A DNA stretch of 23,445 nucleotides from Peptococcaceae bacterium (GCA_900756555.1 CAAEKP010000053.1:1-23445), one strand, 5' to 3'. Counted from the first letter of the stretch, positions 14,975 to 22,687 are shown. The notes: generated from the sequence alone by a model not told the origin. Translations and numbers: made by a program.

Positions 14975-15503
14975 TCCTCTGCACCTCCAACAATTCTTTT
15001 AACTGCTTTTTGCCCCTGCTCAACAATTTTTCCACCTTTGCTACCGTGAAATCCAATAATACTGCGATTTCTTTATTTTGATATCCTTGCGCATATTTAA
15101 GCAGAAAAACCTCCTGATATGGATGCGGTAACTGTAAAATGGCATCTGCCACTCTACTGTCCTGTTCTGTATATGGTTCTGTTGTCATATAGCGCGCCTC
15201 CTCAAATTCCACAGATTGGGCATAATCCCGTTGTTGTTTGTGATATAAATTAATTGCTGTACGTTTTACTATGGTCAGCAGTAATCCTTTGGTGCCAGGC
15301 GAAACAGCCTCTTTCACCATACTCATATTTTTAGCCACAGCAGTAAATGCTATACTCACAGCATCCTCGGCCAACTGCTCATCATGCAAGAGCTGATGAG
15401 CCTGATAAAACAATAAGCCTCTATACTGTCTGTACAGTTGTTCAAATTTATCGCGATCATCCTCATTCTCAATCATCGCTAAATAAACTGTCAGCATTCG
15501 CAA
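14961..15503 (-). CDS. ECF-type RNA polymerase sigma factor
   Basis: An alternative sigma factor of about 180 residues. Region 2 is recognisable in DKFEQLYRQYRGLLFYQAHQLLHDEQLAEDAVSIAF, and region 4 in LPHPYQEVFLLKYAQGYQNKEIAVLLDFTVAKVEKLLSRGKKQLKELL, which contains the -35-binding helix-turn-helix. Regions 1.1 and 3 are absent, as in ECF sigmas. The frame is open back to 15638, but GGGAGGG just before 15509 fixes the start nearby: ATG 15509 is too close, TTG 15503 has the best spacing (8 bases), and ATG 15497 begins the MLTVYLAMIENEDD sequence typical of relatives. I use 15503. The gene overlaps the anti-sigma gene. No autoregulated promoter could be read confidently. Confidence 0.85.
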   Translation of the reverse strand: MRMLTVYLAMIENEDDRDKFEQLYRQYRGLLFYQAHQLLHDEQLAEDAVSIAFTAVAKNMSMVKEAVSPGTKGLLLTIVKRTAINLYHKQQRDYAQSVEFEEARYMTTEPYTEQDSRVADAILQLPHPYQEVFLLKYAQGYQNKEIAVLLDFTVAKVEKLLSRGKKQLKELLEVQRNEAY

Positions 15504-15637
15504 TCGCATTCCCTCCCGATTCTCTTTTAATCTCTTTTCATTTGTCCCTTCACTACAGTATATCAATTTTAACCGCCATTTTCGGACAAAAATGAAAAAA
15601 TATTTTTTAAATTGCTGCACTTTTTTATTTTCCGGCA

Positions 15638-15686
15638 TAAAAAAACACCACTACACTTCATTTCAACCAAAATGAAGTGTAGTGGT
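15638..15686 (-). terminator. Terminator of the thioredoxin-like gene
   Basis: On the minus strand a long stem, ACCACTACACTTCATTT pairing with AAATGAAGTGTAGTGGT, is followed by seven T. It begins about 10 bases past the stop at 15697. Confidence 0.93.
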
Positions 15687-15696
15687 AACATCCAGC

Positions 15697-16020
15697 TTAC
15701 TCTGCCAGAATTTCTTCCACCTTATTTTTATAATCGGCTTCATCCCGAATGCCGGCATATTTGCCGCGGGATTCTCCGTGCTGGAAAAACAATACCTGTG
15801 GCACGCCTTTCATATTCAGACGTTCCAGTAAACTTTTATTTTTTACAGAGTCAATATGATAAAACTGAACCGGCTGCTCTGCATAATTCTGTTCCAACTC
15901 TTCAATCAAGGGGGTTACCTGCTGACAAATGGGGCAGGTTGCTTTGGAAACCAGCACAACACAGTTCTCCCGATTCTGATTCACTTTTTCAAAAAACATT
16001 TTTTCATCTAAATCCAGCAT
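15697..16020 (-). CDS. Thioredoxin-family protein with CPIC active site
   Basis: A 107-residue single-domain thioredoxin fold protein. The redox motif is CPIC (residues 29-32, within SKATCPICQQVTPLIEEL) instead of the classical WCGPC. The cis-proline segment is GVPQVLFFQHGE near residue 72, and a C-terminal helix follows. No signal peptide is seen, so it is likely cytoplasmic, acting as a disulfide reductase; substrates are unknown. AAAGGAG precedes the ATG at 16020. It is a single-gene unit with its own extended -10 promoter and strong terminator. Confidence 0.88.
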   Translation of the reverse strand: MLDLDEKMFFEKVNQNRENCVVLVSKATCPICQQVTPLIEELEQNYAEQPVQFYHIDSVKNKSLLERLNMKGVPQVLFFQHGESRGKYAGIRDEADYKNKVEEILAE

Positions 16021-16079
16021 CCATCGTCACTCCTTTATATGATGCTCGTTTCGTTAAAATAAATAAGCTGTCATCTTTT

Positions 16080-16088
16080 AGTATAGCA
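16080..16088 (-). promoter_or_regulatory. Extended -10 promoter of the thioredoxin-like gene
   Basis: On the minus strand TGCTATACT fits TGN-TATAAT with one mismatch. No good -35 is present, which extended -10 promoters tolerate. It lies about 60 bases before the ATG. Confidence 0.55.
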
Positions 16089-16211
16089 AATTTTATTGTC
16101 CTTGGCTAATTTCTGATAACAATGGCGCAATAATTATTTTCTATTGCCTGACAAATACCCGAAAAAGCATCCTCTTTATGCTCTATTTATACACAATAAT
16201 GCTGGAATATA

Positions 16212-16234
16212 AACAAAAACCGCCATACCGGTTT
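16212..16234 (-). terminator. Possible terminator downstream of the DUF3775-like gene
   Basis: On the minus strand AAACCG, loop GTATGG and CGGTTT are followed by TTG. It is short. It lies in the 408-base gene-free gap 16021-16428, which otherwise holds the trx promoter and two inverted-repeat elements. Confidence 0.4.
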
Positions 16235-16270
16235 ATTGGTACAGCGGAATTTTGATTTGCAAGAAAGCAC

Positions 16271-16293
16271 GGGAGCCTAATAGGCTCCCCTAC
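16271..16293 (-). repeat. Hairpin repeat with GTAGGG...CCCG ends and TATTA loop, copy 2
   Basis: GGGAGCC (16271-16277), TAATA, GGCTCCC (16283-16289) and CTAC (16290-16293). The ends and loop equal those at 972-994, but the stem bases differ on both sides in a way that keeps pairing. Confidence 0.7.
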
Positions 16294-16298
16294 AATAA

Positions 16299-16416
16299 GA
16301 CGCAGGAAATTTTTCATCTGACTAGGCGGCTTTTAAATTTGTGCAGCGTGGCATACTAATAGTACGCGAGCAAGCAAATTTGAAAACAACGACGTCAGAG
16401 GGAAAATTAACGCGTC
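16299..16416. repeat. 118-bp imperfect palindrome (fold-back element)
   Basis: Arms begin GACGC at 16299 and end GCGTC at 16416. Inside, TCTGAC pairs with GTCAGA, AAATTTG with CAAATTT, and the tip is a CATAC-TAATA-GTACG hairpin. Several mismatches become G-U pairs if the minus strand is transcribed, which suggests an RNA-level fold. It carries no reading frame, begins 13 bases past the stop of the DUF3775-like gene, and lies beside the hairpin at 16271-16293. Confidence 0.75.
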
Positions 16417-16428
16417 TGAACATCGTAA

Positions 16429-16806
16429 TTACAGGATGATGCCCAAATAACTCAAGCCATCTTCCAGATATTTAGCCAGCGGCTTTTTGCCGGTCAGATA
16501 GTACACAGCGGCCTGCTGGTCCGGGTGATGGTGATAGCGTTCTTCTTTCAGGCTCAGATAGTTTTCTTCCGGCGCTTTATCATCTTTGCGATACTCGTTG
16601 TCACGGCCTAACAGCATCAGCACTTCCAGCACTTCTACTGCATCGCGGTCTAAGGTCATCAGATAATCGTTCAGCGCTTTTTCTTCCGGCAGATACACAC
16701 CCCATTTTTTAGGGCCGTTCTGCGCTTCATAAGCTTCGCGGGCTGCTTCACGTTCCTCAGCCAGACGAATGGTTTCTAAAATTACATCTTTTTCATTTGC
16801 AAACAT
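16429..16806 (-). CDS. DUF3775-like protein, unknown function
   Basis: A 125-residue soluble protein. The N-terminal half is charged and helical (MFANEKDVILETIRLAEEREAAREAYE). The centre, VEVLEVLMLLGRDNEY, and the end, AAVYYLTGKKPLAKYLEDGLSYLG, resemble the alpha-helical DUF3775 pattern (a GRGDY-like turn, then YLLG.PLLADYLE.GL). I recall this pattern rather than having searched it. The family's role is unknown. AAAAGGAG precedes the ATG at 16806. It lies 75 bases downstream of the LCP gene, with a 14-bp stem-loop in between. Confidence 0.72.
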   Translation of the reverse strand: MFANEKDVILETIRLAEEREAAREAYEAQNGPKKWGVYLPEEKALNDYLMTLDRDAVEVLEVLMLLGRDNEYRKDDKAPEENYLSLKEERYHHHPDQQAAVYYLTGKKPLAKYLEDGLSYLGIIL

Positions 16807-16846
16807 AGGCGTTCTCCTTTTATTTTATTCCGACAGCAATGCCGCT

Positions 16847-16880
16847 AAATCTTTTACAGTGAGGTGACTGCAAAAGATTT
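16847..16880 (-). other. Intercistronic stem-loop after the LCP stop codon
   Basis: AAATCTTTTACAGT (16847-16860) and ACTGCAAAAGATTT (16867-16880) pair in 13 of 14 positions around GAGGTG. It begins right after the LCP stop codon. No T-run follows on the minus strand, so it may stabilise or process mRNA or weakly terminate. Confidence 0.55.
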
Positions 16881-16881
16881 A

Positions 16882-18357
16882 TCAGGCACCGGGTTTCAGC
16901 ACTTCGCCGGGAATGGTATTATAACCGGAGTTATCGGTTCCTGTCGAGGTCTGCCCGTTATTGTTGTCTGGATTGGTTGGTGTAGTATTGTTTTCTGTGT
17001 TGCTATTGTTATTGCTGGTGTTGTTTTCTGGTTGCTGATTGTTGCTGTTGTCAGCCGGCGGGTTCTCAGTGGATGTGGTTCCCTGATTGCCATTGTGTTC
17101 ATTGCCAGTCTGAGGCGGCTGTGTTTCTGTGCCGGTCTGACCGTTGTTGTTATTGTTGCTGTTGTCGTTATTATTCTCGCCGTTGCCGGTAGTTGGCTGT
17201 TCTGTGCCTTGTTCACCGTCCGGTTCTAGCGGCAGTGGCTGATTAATTCCCATTTCTGTTTCTCTTTCCAACTGTTCTTGCAGCTGCTGTTCTTCTCTCC
17301 GCTGCTCGGTAGTCAGATGGGATTGGCGTTCCTGTTCCTTCTGCACCACGTTGCCCACATTAACAATATTTAAACTGGTAATCGGTGTGGCATACGGATT
17401 AAAGTATTCGTTGACGATGGTCAGAATTTCTGCTTCATCCGGCAGATAGTAGGACAAACGGTTCACCATCTGCGCGTGACCCGGCAGCACAAACATATTC
17501 AGATTGGTGGACATATCAATTTCCATGGCTTCTTTGGCAAACCACAGAATTTCGCCATTGGTCAGGTCTGTGTCCATATTGCGCAGCACAATCTCTGCCA
17601 GTTTTGGCACTTTGGTAATCGTAGATGGCGATGCCAGCTGGTTTGCCACCGCTTCAATGAACTGCTGCTGTGCTTTTACACGGCCCAGGTCCCCTTCGGC
17701 ATAGCCTTTACGGTAACGCACAAAGCCGATGGCCTGTTCCCCGTTCAAAGTCTGTTCCCCTTTTTTCAGATGAATGTGCAAATCCTGATAAGGGTCATCG
17801 TAGTTCATGTCACGCTGCACATCAATGGTTACGCCGCCGATGGCATCAATGATTTCTTCAAAGGCACCAAGGTTTACCACAGCATAGTTGTCCACTTCAA
17901 AGCCCATCAAATAGGACACTTCTTCTTTCAGATTATCAATATTGCCTTTGCCCTTTTTAGCACCGATGGCATAAGCGGAGTTGATTTTTTTCACAGAGCG
18001 TTTCACGTTTGACATAGTATCGCGAGGAATGCTCATTACATTGGCCCGGTTGTTCACACTATCCAGCGACATTACCATAATGGTGTCGGTGTTCAGACCC
18101 ACTTTGTCGGTACCAACCACTAACACATTGTAAATGCCGTCTTCCCGCTCTTCCATCTGGGTATCATCTGTCTTAGCGTGTTTGTCCAGTGATGGCGGTT
18201 TAATTGACAGGCCAGCCATTGCTGCACCGCCGGCAATCAAAATCAGCAACGCGCACACGATAATCAGTACCGCTTTTTTGCGCACTCTTCTTTTTTTGGG
18301 ATGTTTTGCGTGTTTTTCAGTCCGGCCTTGACCGGCATCGTATTTTTCCTTATCCAA
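16882..18357 (-). CDS. LytR-CpsA-Psr (LCP) family glycopolymer transferase with long Asn/Thr-rich tail
   Basis: LCP proteins transfer undecaprenyl-linked glycopolymers to peptidoglycan on the outer face of the cytoplasmic membrane. The 491 residues have a basic cytoplasmic N-terminus (1-28), a membrane helix (29-50), and the LCP domain from about 75 to 260, with GTDKVGLNTDTIM (82-94), SIPRD (109-113), FVRYR (212-216) and GDLGRVKAQQ (222-231). These hold the conserved Asp and Arg residues. After about residue 350 comes a glutamine/glutamate-rich helix and then a low-complexity tail rich in Asn, Thr, Gly and Gln. The start is TTG at 18357 with AAGGAG nine bases upstream. The acceptor polymer in a diderm host is unknown, since teichoic acids are not expected. 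Confidence 0.92.
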   Translation of the reverse strand: MDKEKYDAGQGRTEKHAKHPKKRRVRKKAVLIIVCALLILIAGGAAMAGLSIKPPSLDKHAKTDDTQMEEREDGIYNVLVVGTDKVGLNTDTIMVMSLDSVNNRANVMSIPRDTMSNVKRSVKKINSAYAIGAKKGKGNIDNLKEEVSYLMGFEVDNYAVVNLGAFEEIIDAIGGVTIDVQRDMNYDDPYQDLHIHLKKGEQTLNGEQAIGFVRYRKGYAEGDLGRVKAQQQFIEAVANQLASPSTITKVPKLAEIVLRNMDTDLTNGEILWFAKEAMEIDMSTNLNMFVLPGHAQMVNRLSYYLPDEAEILTIVNEYFNPYATPITSLNIVNVGNVVQKEQERQSHLTTEQRREEQQLQEQLERETEMGINQPLPLEPDGEQGTEQPTTGNGENNNDNSNNNNNGQTGTETQPPQTGNEHNGNQGTTSTENPPADNSNNQQPENNTSNNNSNTENNTTPTNPDNNNGQTSTGTDNSGYNTIPGEVLKPGA

Positions 18358-18446
18358 CAGTAACCGCTCCTTTTACAGTGTAGTATACAAAACATAGTGT
18401 CTTCTTCTTTTTGCAAAGAGAAAAAAAGTTCCTATCGTTTAGACGT

Positions 18447-18941
18447 CTATTGTACCAAAAAAGTTCTCAGTTCTGCAAGATAAGTTTCCTGATTCAGCTG
18501 GAGCCGTTCTAACAACACATTGTCCACACTGCCCACAATTTTCGCCAGCTTCACCAGCACATCTTCAGCGGACAGAGTGATATAATCTTTTCCCTGTAAC
18601 GCCTGTGCCAGCTCATCAGCCATCTTACCTAGCATTTCCAGTGTAACAGGCAGATCCACAGCCAACAAGGTCAGCCAGCCTGCTGCTTTTACCTGAATTT
18701 CATTGTACGCATACATGGCATAATAACGACCATCCTCCTCATGCAGCAGAACTGCCCGCAAAATATGCTGTACGTCTGCCGGAGTTAACACTTTGCCGCT
18801 GTAATGGTCGGTGATATACTGCATCACCACCGCCATCAATGTTTTGGCTTTCAGGTCATCCCCCTGCTCAATCACCTTGTACATACGGTAAATCGGCTCC
18901 ATCAGACGAGCCGTTCCATAATTCAGAACCTGTTCCTCCAT
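18447..18941 (-). CDS. Unknown protein, cotranscribed with nrdR
   Basis: A 164-residue soluble protein I do not recognise. It appears all-alpha, with no signal peptide or membrane segment. Visible features are MEPIYRMYKVIEQGDDLKAK near the N-terminus, VLTPADVQHILRAVLLHEEDG near residue 56, and ITLSAEDVLVKLAKIVGSV near 121. It starts three bases after the nrdR stop, with GAAGGAG inside the end of nrdR, so it is translated from the same message as dut-nrdR. That placement suggests a link to nucleotide or replication control, but nothing in the sequence shows a function. No convincing terminator follows, only a T-run near 18421 without a clear stem. Confidence 0.85.
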   Translation of the reverse strand: MEEQVLNYGTARLMEPIYRMYKVIEQGDDLKAKTLMAVVMQYITDHYSGKVLTPADVQHILRAVLLHEEDGRYYAMYAYNEIQVKAAGWLTLLAVDLPVTLEMLGKMADELAQALQGKDYITLSAEDVLVKLAKIVGSVDNVLLERLQLNQETYLAELRTFLVQ

Positions 18942-18944
18942 CGG

Positions 18945-19394
18945 CTATTTTCGCTCCTTCATAACCTCAATTTCGCGGATAAATGTTTCCACATCGTCGA
19001 ACTCCTTGTATACAGAAGCGAAACGCACATAAGCCACCTCGTCCACTTCCATCAGCCGCCGCATAATAGTTTCACCAATCACGTTGACCGGCACTTCTGC
19101 GTACTGATTCTTTAATTCTTTTTCAATTTCCACAACCATTCTTTGCAGCTGCTCAATACCGATTGGCCGTTTTTCGCAGGCTTTGGCCAGCCCTTTTAGT
19201 ATCTTGGAGCCGTCAAACAGTTCGCGGCGACCACTTTTTTTGACCACCACCAGCGGTTTATCTTCGATTTTTTCATAGGTGGTAAATCGTTTATTGCAGA
19301 CTGTGCATTCCCGTCTGCGGCGAATGGAGTTTTCTTCCTCAATCCATCTTGTGTCTAATACTTTACTGTCACTGCGACAAATAGGACACTGCAT
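18945..19394 (-). CDS. nrdR: Transcriptional repressor NrdR
   Basis: Zinc-ribbon/ATP-cone repressor that senses ATP/dATP and represses ribonucleotide reductase operons by binding paired NrdR boxes. The 149 residues show the zinc ribbon Cys3-x2-Cys6 and Cys30-x2-Cys33, the RRRREC segment that contacts DNA, and the ATP-cone domain from about 48 to 138 (PLVVVKKSGRRELFD onward). The ATG at 19394 is chosen over 19400 because AAGGAGG lies only one base from the latter. It follows dut by about 30 bases and is followed closely by the unknown gene. Its likely target is the palindrome at 22745-22760 before nrdD. Confidence 0.97.
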   Translation of the reverse strand: MQCPICRSDSKVLDTRWIEEENSIRRRRECTVCNKRFTTYEKIEDKPLVVVKKSGRRELFDGSKILKGLAKACEKRPIGIEQLQRMVVEIEKELKNQYAEVPVNVIGETIMRRLMEVDEVAYVRFASVYKEFDDVETFIREIEVMKERK

Positions 19395-19424
19395 AATCAT
19401 GCCTCCTTTTTAGCCATACACAAC

Positions 19425-19928
19425 TCATTTTGTAGTACTGCCAAAACCGCCGTTGCGAATCTCGGCAGTTTCATCATCCACAGTAATGCCAAACGGCATA
19501 AAAATGCCCTGCATAAAACCCTGGCCTGCTTCTACGGTCACAGATTTTCCTTCTTTGCTGTCGTTGGTGATTTTAGCAAAAATATGCCCTTCATTGTCAG
19601 AATAATAATAATCGCTGTCAATAATGCCTACGGTGTTGTTGAGCTGTAAGCGATATTTAAAGCCCAGACCGCTGCGCGGATAACACTGCAACACCCAGCC
19701 GTTCTGAATTTCGGCCCGGATGCCGGTTGGAATTTTAATTGTTTCTCCCGGCGCCAGTGAAAATGTCAGCGGGCTGAAAAAGTCATATCCAGCCGACCCC
19801 ACAGTTGCTCTGGCTGGTAATTTTATAGCATCGTACACAGCCTGTTCCGCCGGCTGACCAAAGGTATCCTGCCAGCCTTCCTGAAACTGCTGATAGCTTA
19901 CTTTACTGAATTTTGCAATTTTCTGCAT
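19425..19928 (-). CDS. dut: dUTP diphosphatase (trimeric dUTPase)
   Basis: Hydrolyses dUTP to dUMP and pyrophosphate, keeping uracil out of DNA and supplying dUMP for thymidylate. The 167 residues show the five trimeric-dUTPase motifs: AGYDFF (46-51), PRSGLGFK (84-91), NTVGIIDSDYY (98-108), AGQGFMQGIF (134-143) and GGFGSTTK (160-167). The N-terminus is about 35 residues longer than the minimal bacterial enzyme (MQKIAKFSKVSYQQF...). GAGGTGC precedes the ATG at 19928. It begins the dut-nrdR-unknown operon. A 7-bp inverted repeat lies about 22 bases upstream. Confidence 0.95.
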   Translation of the reverse strand: MQKIAKFSKVSYQQFQEGWQDTFGQPAEQAVYDAIKLPARATVGSAGYDFFSPLTFSLAPGETIKIPTGIRAEIQNGWVLQCYPRSGLGFKYRLQLNNTVGIIDSDYYYSDNEGHIFAKITNDSKEGKSVTVEAGQGFMQGIFMPFGITVDDETAEIRNGGFGSTTK

Positions 19929-19949
19929 AATGCACCTCTATAATTCTAT

Positions 19950-19968
19950 GAATGAAATCTATTCATTC
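19950..19968. promoter_or_regulatory. Inverted repeat in the dut promoter region
   Basis: GAATGAA (19950-19956), ATCTA, TTCATTC (19962-19968) is a perfect 7-bp inverted repeat in the AT-rich 5' region of dut. It could be an operator or a leader hairpin. It does not match an NrdR box. Confidence 0.4.
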
Positions 19969-20020
19969 TAAATTTAATTTATTTTACCACATTTCCCGGC
20001 ACAGGTATAGGGCGTGGTGC

Positions 20021-20060
20021 AAAAAAACCTTCAGACCAGATGTGATATCCAGCCTGAAGG
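20021..20060 (-). terminator. Terminator of nrdD-nrdG
   Basis: On the minus strand CCTTCAG and CTGAAGG, with further pairing of GGAT with ATCT around the tip, are followed by seven T. It begins about 10 bases past the nrdG stop. Confidence 0.92.
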
Positions 20061-20069
20061 CTATCCCTT

Positions 20070-20561
20070 TTATTCAGACCACAGTATGATCTGATTCAAC
20101 TGCAACGTTTCTTTTACATTGATCACCCGCTGATTCGTGCTGCCGCGCCAATGCAGCTTCACATCCCGCTGCTCAATCAGGAACGGACCGTCCACCAGCA
20201 CATCCACCTGTGTGATAAATGGCAGATTTTTAATCGCATCCCACACAAAGCCGGTGTACAGCCAGATGGTTTTCTGCGGATAGTTTTCTTTTATTTCAGC
20301 AATCAAAGCGCCAATCTCCGCCCGATTTTCCGGATGCAGCGGATCGCCGCCACTGAAAGTAATGCCAGATACATAGTCTTTTGCCAGCTCTGTCATAATT
20401 TCATCGTGAGCTGCCTGGTCAAAAGGGATGCCACCCTCGATGTCCCAGGTGATGGGGTTCTGGCACTCTGCACATTGGTGGGTGCAGCCTGCCACCCAAA
20501 GTACCACTCGCAGACCGTCGCCGTTCAGCATATCATCGTGAGTAATATTATGATAACGCAT
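20070..20561 (-). CDS. nrdG: Anaerobic ribonucleotide reductase activating protein
   Basis: Radical SAM enzyme that uses a [4Fe-4S] cluster and S-adenosylmethionine to make the glycyl radical on NrdD. The 163 residues are the usual length. The cluster motif is Cys26-x3-Cys30-x2-Cys33 (CTHQCAEC), followed by the SAM-binding GGDPL motif in ITFSGGDPLHPEN (about 68-80). The start codon shares one base with the nrdD stop codon (TAATG), so translation is coupled and the two form one operon closed by a strong terminator. The domain is strict-anaerobe or facultative in distribution and fits an anaerobic host. Confidence 0.97.
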   Translation of the reverse strand: MRYHNITHDDMLNGDGLRVVLWVAGCTHQCAECQNPITWDIEGGIPFDQAAHDEIMTELAKDYVSGITFSGGDPLHPENRAEIGALIAEIKENYPQKTIWLYTGFVWDAIKNLPFITQVDVLVDGPFLIEQRDVKLHWRGSTNQRVINVKETLQLNQIILWSE

Positions 20562-22687
20562 TACATGCTCTTCCTTTCTGAAATTTCTACCATCTTGGCA
20601 TCATTCAGGCGAGTATCACCTTTAACACGGGAGTAAGACAGATAACCGTTCATCCGCTCAATCTTGGTCAGATTTTTGCTGCCGCATTTTGGGCATACCT
20701 CCATCTCCAACTCCTGATGCCCGCAGTCATCGCAGTAAGCCAGCGACAGGTTCACCCCTTCATAAAAGCCCATATTCATGGCGCGATGAATCAGCGTTTT
20801 CAGCGCTTCCATGTTATAGTCGATCGGATATTTCACATACTGGATTTTGCCGCCGTTGCACAAATTCCAGAAGCGATATTCCAGGTTCTGTTTTTCGATT
20901 GGAGTTATGTCCTCAGACACATGGCAGTGAAAACTATTGCTCACATAGGCGTGGTCGGACACATTTTCTATAATGCCAAATTTAGCCCGGAACTGCTGCA
21001 CCTGCAAGCCGGTCAGTGATTCTGCCGGCGTGCCGTAGATAGCATACAGATTGCCGTCTTCTTCTTTAAATTCGTCGATTTTTTTGTTGATGTATTCCAG
21101 CACTTCCAGCGCGAAGGCGCCATCTTCCACCAGCGATTTTTTATTATACAGCTGCTGCAGCTCGTTCAGCGCAGTGATACCAAAAGAAGCTGTGGCAGTT
21201 TTCAGCAGTGGTTTTATCTTATCGTGGATGCCTAAGTGACCGCCGTAGAAACCACCCTCGCAGTAGGCCAACGGATTGGTGGAGGCCCGCATTTCGCCCA
21301 GATAATCATAAGTGCGAATGTGCAGCTTGCGAATCAGATTCAGGTAATAATCCAGCACTTCATAAAAATCGCGGCTTTCCTGACGGGATTTTGCCAGAAT
21401 CATTGGCAGATGCAGGCTGATGGCACCGATATTGAAGCGGCCCACAAATACCGGGCTGTCCGCCTCGTCGGCCGGATGCATACCGCCCCGTTCATACCAA
21501 GGGGATAAAAATGCGCGGCAGCCCATGGGGCTGACAATCTTGCCATATTTTTTGTACATGCTGGCTACATAACCATCGCCAGTCAGGCTCAGCCAGTCTG
21601 GATACATGGTTTTGCTGGAGCAGATTACACCCGCCTCAAATACATCCTCACAAGGTTTGCCTGGCCCATGCAGGTTTTCGTCATACAGAAATACAATTTT
21701 AGGGAACAATACCGGCTTTTTATGGCCTGCCTTGCCCTGTCCACCATGATGCACTTCAAACATTACTTTAGAAGCCATCTTCGCAAATCTTCCTGTGCCG
21801 GTACCAGTGGTCACTGTAATGAACGGATAGTCGCCGCGACTGGAACCAACGGTGTTAAATTTGTATTCCCAGCCCTGGAAGCCCTGACGGAATTCATACT
21901 CAATATTTTTCCACGCCTCTGCTTCTGCCCGTTCCTGAGTCAAGCCCAACTCTACATATTTTTTTACATCCTTACCGTAGCTCAGTTCCGCATACGGCTC
22001 CAGAATCAAGTCCACACTTGGAATGGTAAAGCCGCCGTACTGTTGGCTGGCTGCGCTCAGCACGATATCGCCAATCACGTCAAAAGCCACGTTCAGGCTC
22101 TTTGGTTCGTTATACCACAGATTGCCCATCTCAAAGCCGCCTTTTAATACGTGTTCCACGTCAAACAGGCAGCAGTTCATGGTATCGCGGCGAGCAGACA
22201 TATCATGAATATAAATATAGCCTTCCCGACAAGCCTGTAATTCCTCAGTAGTTAAGAAAAATTTCTGGTATAGCTCTTTATTCAGCTGATTAAAAATCAG
22301 GCTGCGCTTGGTGGAAACCAGAGCGCTGTCGGTGTTGCTGTTTTCTTTATCGCCAATGTACATGATGGACTGGCTTTTTTTGTAGACTTCATCCAGCATA
22401 TGCACAAAATCCTGCTTATAGTTGCGGTAATCCCGATAACTTTTTGCCACCAACGGATTGGTATTGTCCAGCGCACTTTCCACAATATTGTGCATCTCAC
22501 TGATTGGCACTTCTTTGCTTGTACGGGAACGGACTTTGGCTTCCACAAATCCAGAAATGAAGTTCAAGTCCTGTTCAGTAAACTGTACCATCGCCCGGTA
22601 AGCTAATTTATTTACTGCTTTTGTTACCTTTGTAACATCAAAAGGCTCTCTTGTACCATCCTTCTTAATGACAAAATATCCTTCCAT
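20561..22687 (-). CDS. nrdD: Anaerobic (class III) ribonucleoside-triphosphate reductase
   Basis: Glycyl-radical enzyme that reduces NTPs to dNTPs under anoxia, normally with formate as reductant. The 708 residues start with an ATP-cone (about 1-95, YFVIKKDGTREPFD), which senses ATP/dATP. The active-site region includes the NCC pair (172-173), and GVICSSKTMYPDW lies further along. The C-terminal zinc site uses Cys652, Cys655, Cys665 and Cys668. The radical-bearing glycine is Gly681 in RMNGYL. GAGGG lies about 10 bases before the ATG at 22687. It is the first gene of the nrdDG operon, and an NrdR box lies 58 bases upstream. Confidence 0.98.
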   Translation of the reverse strand: MEGYFVIKKDGTREPFDVTKVTKAVNKLAYRAMVQFTEQDLNFISGFVEAKVRSRTSKEVPISEMHNIVESALDNTNPLVAKSYRDYRNYKQDFVHMLDEVYKKSQSIMYIGDKENSNTDSALVSTKRSLIFNQLNKELYQKFFLTTEELQACREGYIYIHDMSARRDTMNCCLFDVEHVLKGGFEMGNLWYNEPKSLNVAFDVIGDIVLSAASQQYGGFTIPSVDLILEPYAELSYGKDVKKYVELGLTQERAEAEAWKNIEYEFRQGFQGWEYKFNTVGSSRGDYPFITVTTGTGTGRFAKMASKVMFEVHHGGQGKAGHKKPVLFPKIVFLYDENLHGPGKPCEDVFEAGVICSSKTMYPDWLSLTGDGYVASMYKKYGKIVSPMGCRAFLSPWYERGGMHPADEADSPVFVGRFNIGAISLHLPMILAKSRQESRDFYEVLDYYLNLIRKLHIRTYDYLGEMRASTNPLAYCEGGFYGGHLGIHDKIKPLLKTATASFGITALNELQQLYNKKSLVEDGAFALEVLEYINKKIDEFKEEDGNLYAIYGTPAESLTGLQVQQFRAKFGIIENVSDHAYVSNSFHCHVSEDITPIEKQNLEYRFWNLCNGGKIQYVKYPIDYNMEALKTLIHRAMNMGFYEGVNLSLAYCDDCGHQELEMEVCPKCGSKNLTKIERMNGYLSYSRVKGDTRLNDAKMVEISERKSM

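Noticed and set aside
15646..15686. Member of the hairpin repeat families
   Set aside because: It also contains a CTAC sequence, but it is a long perfect stem followed by seven T directly after a stop codon, so an ordinary terminator explains it.
16429..16443. CRISPR array or tRNA genes anywhere in the window
   Set aside because: No regularly spaced direct repeats and no cloverleaf with the GTTCRANYC T-loop were found in the gene-free gaps by eye.
16864..17229. Plus-strand hydrophobic 121-residue frame
   Set aside because: It is the complement of the Asn-rich LCP tail; AAC/AAT repeats read in reverse give Val, Ile and Leu. No ribosome binding site.
18421..18446. Terminator after the gene at 18447-18941
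   Set aside because: A T-run is present on the minus strand, but the only preceding pairing is a very short CTA/TAG or the TAGACGTCTA palindrome, not a usable terminator stem.
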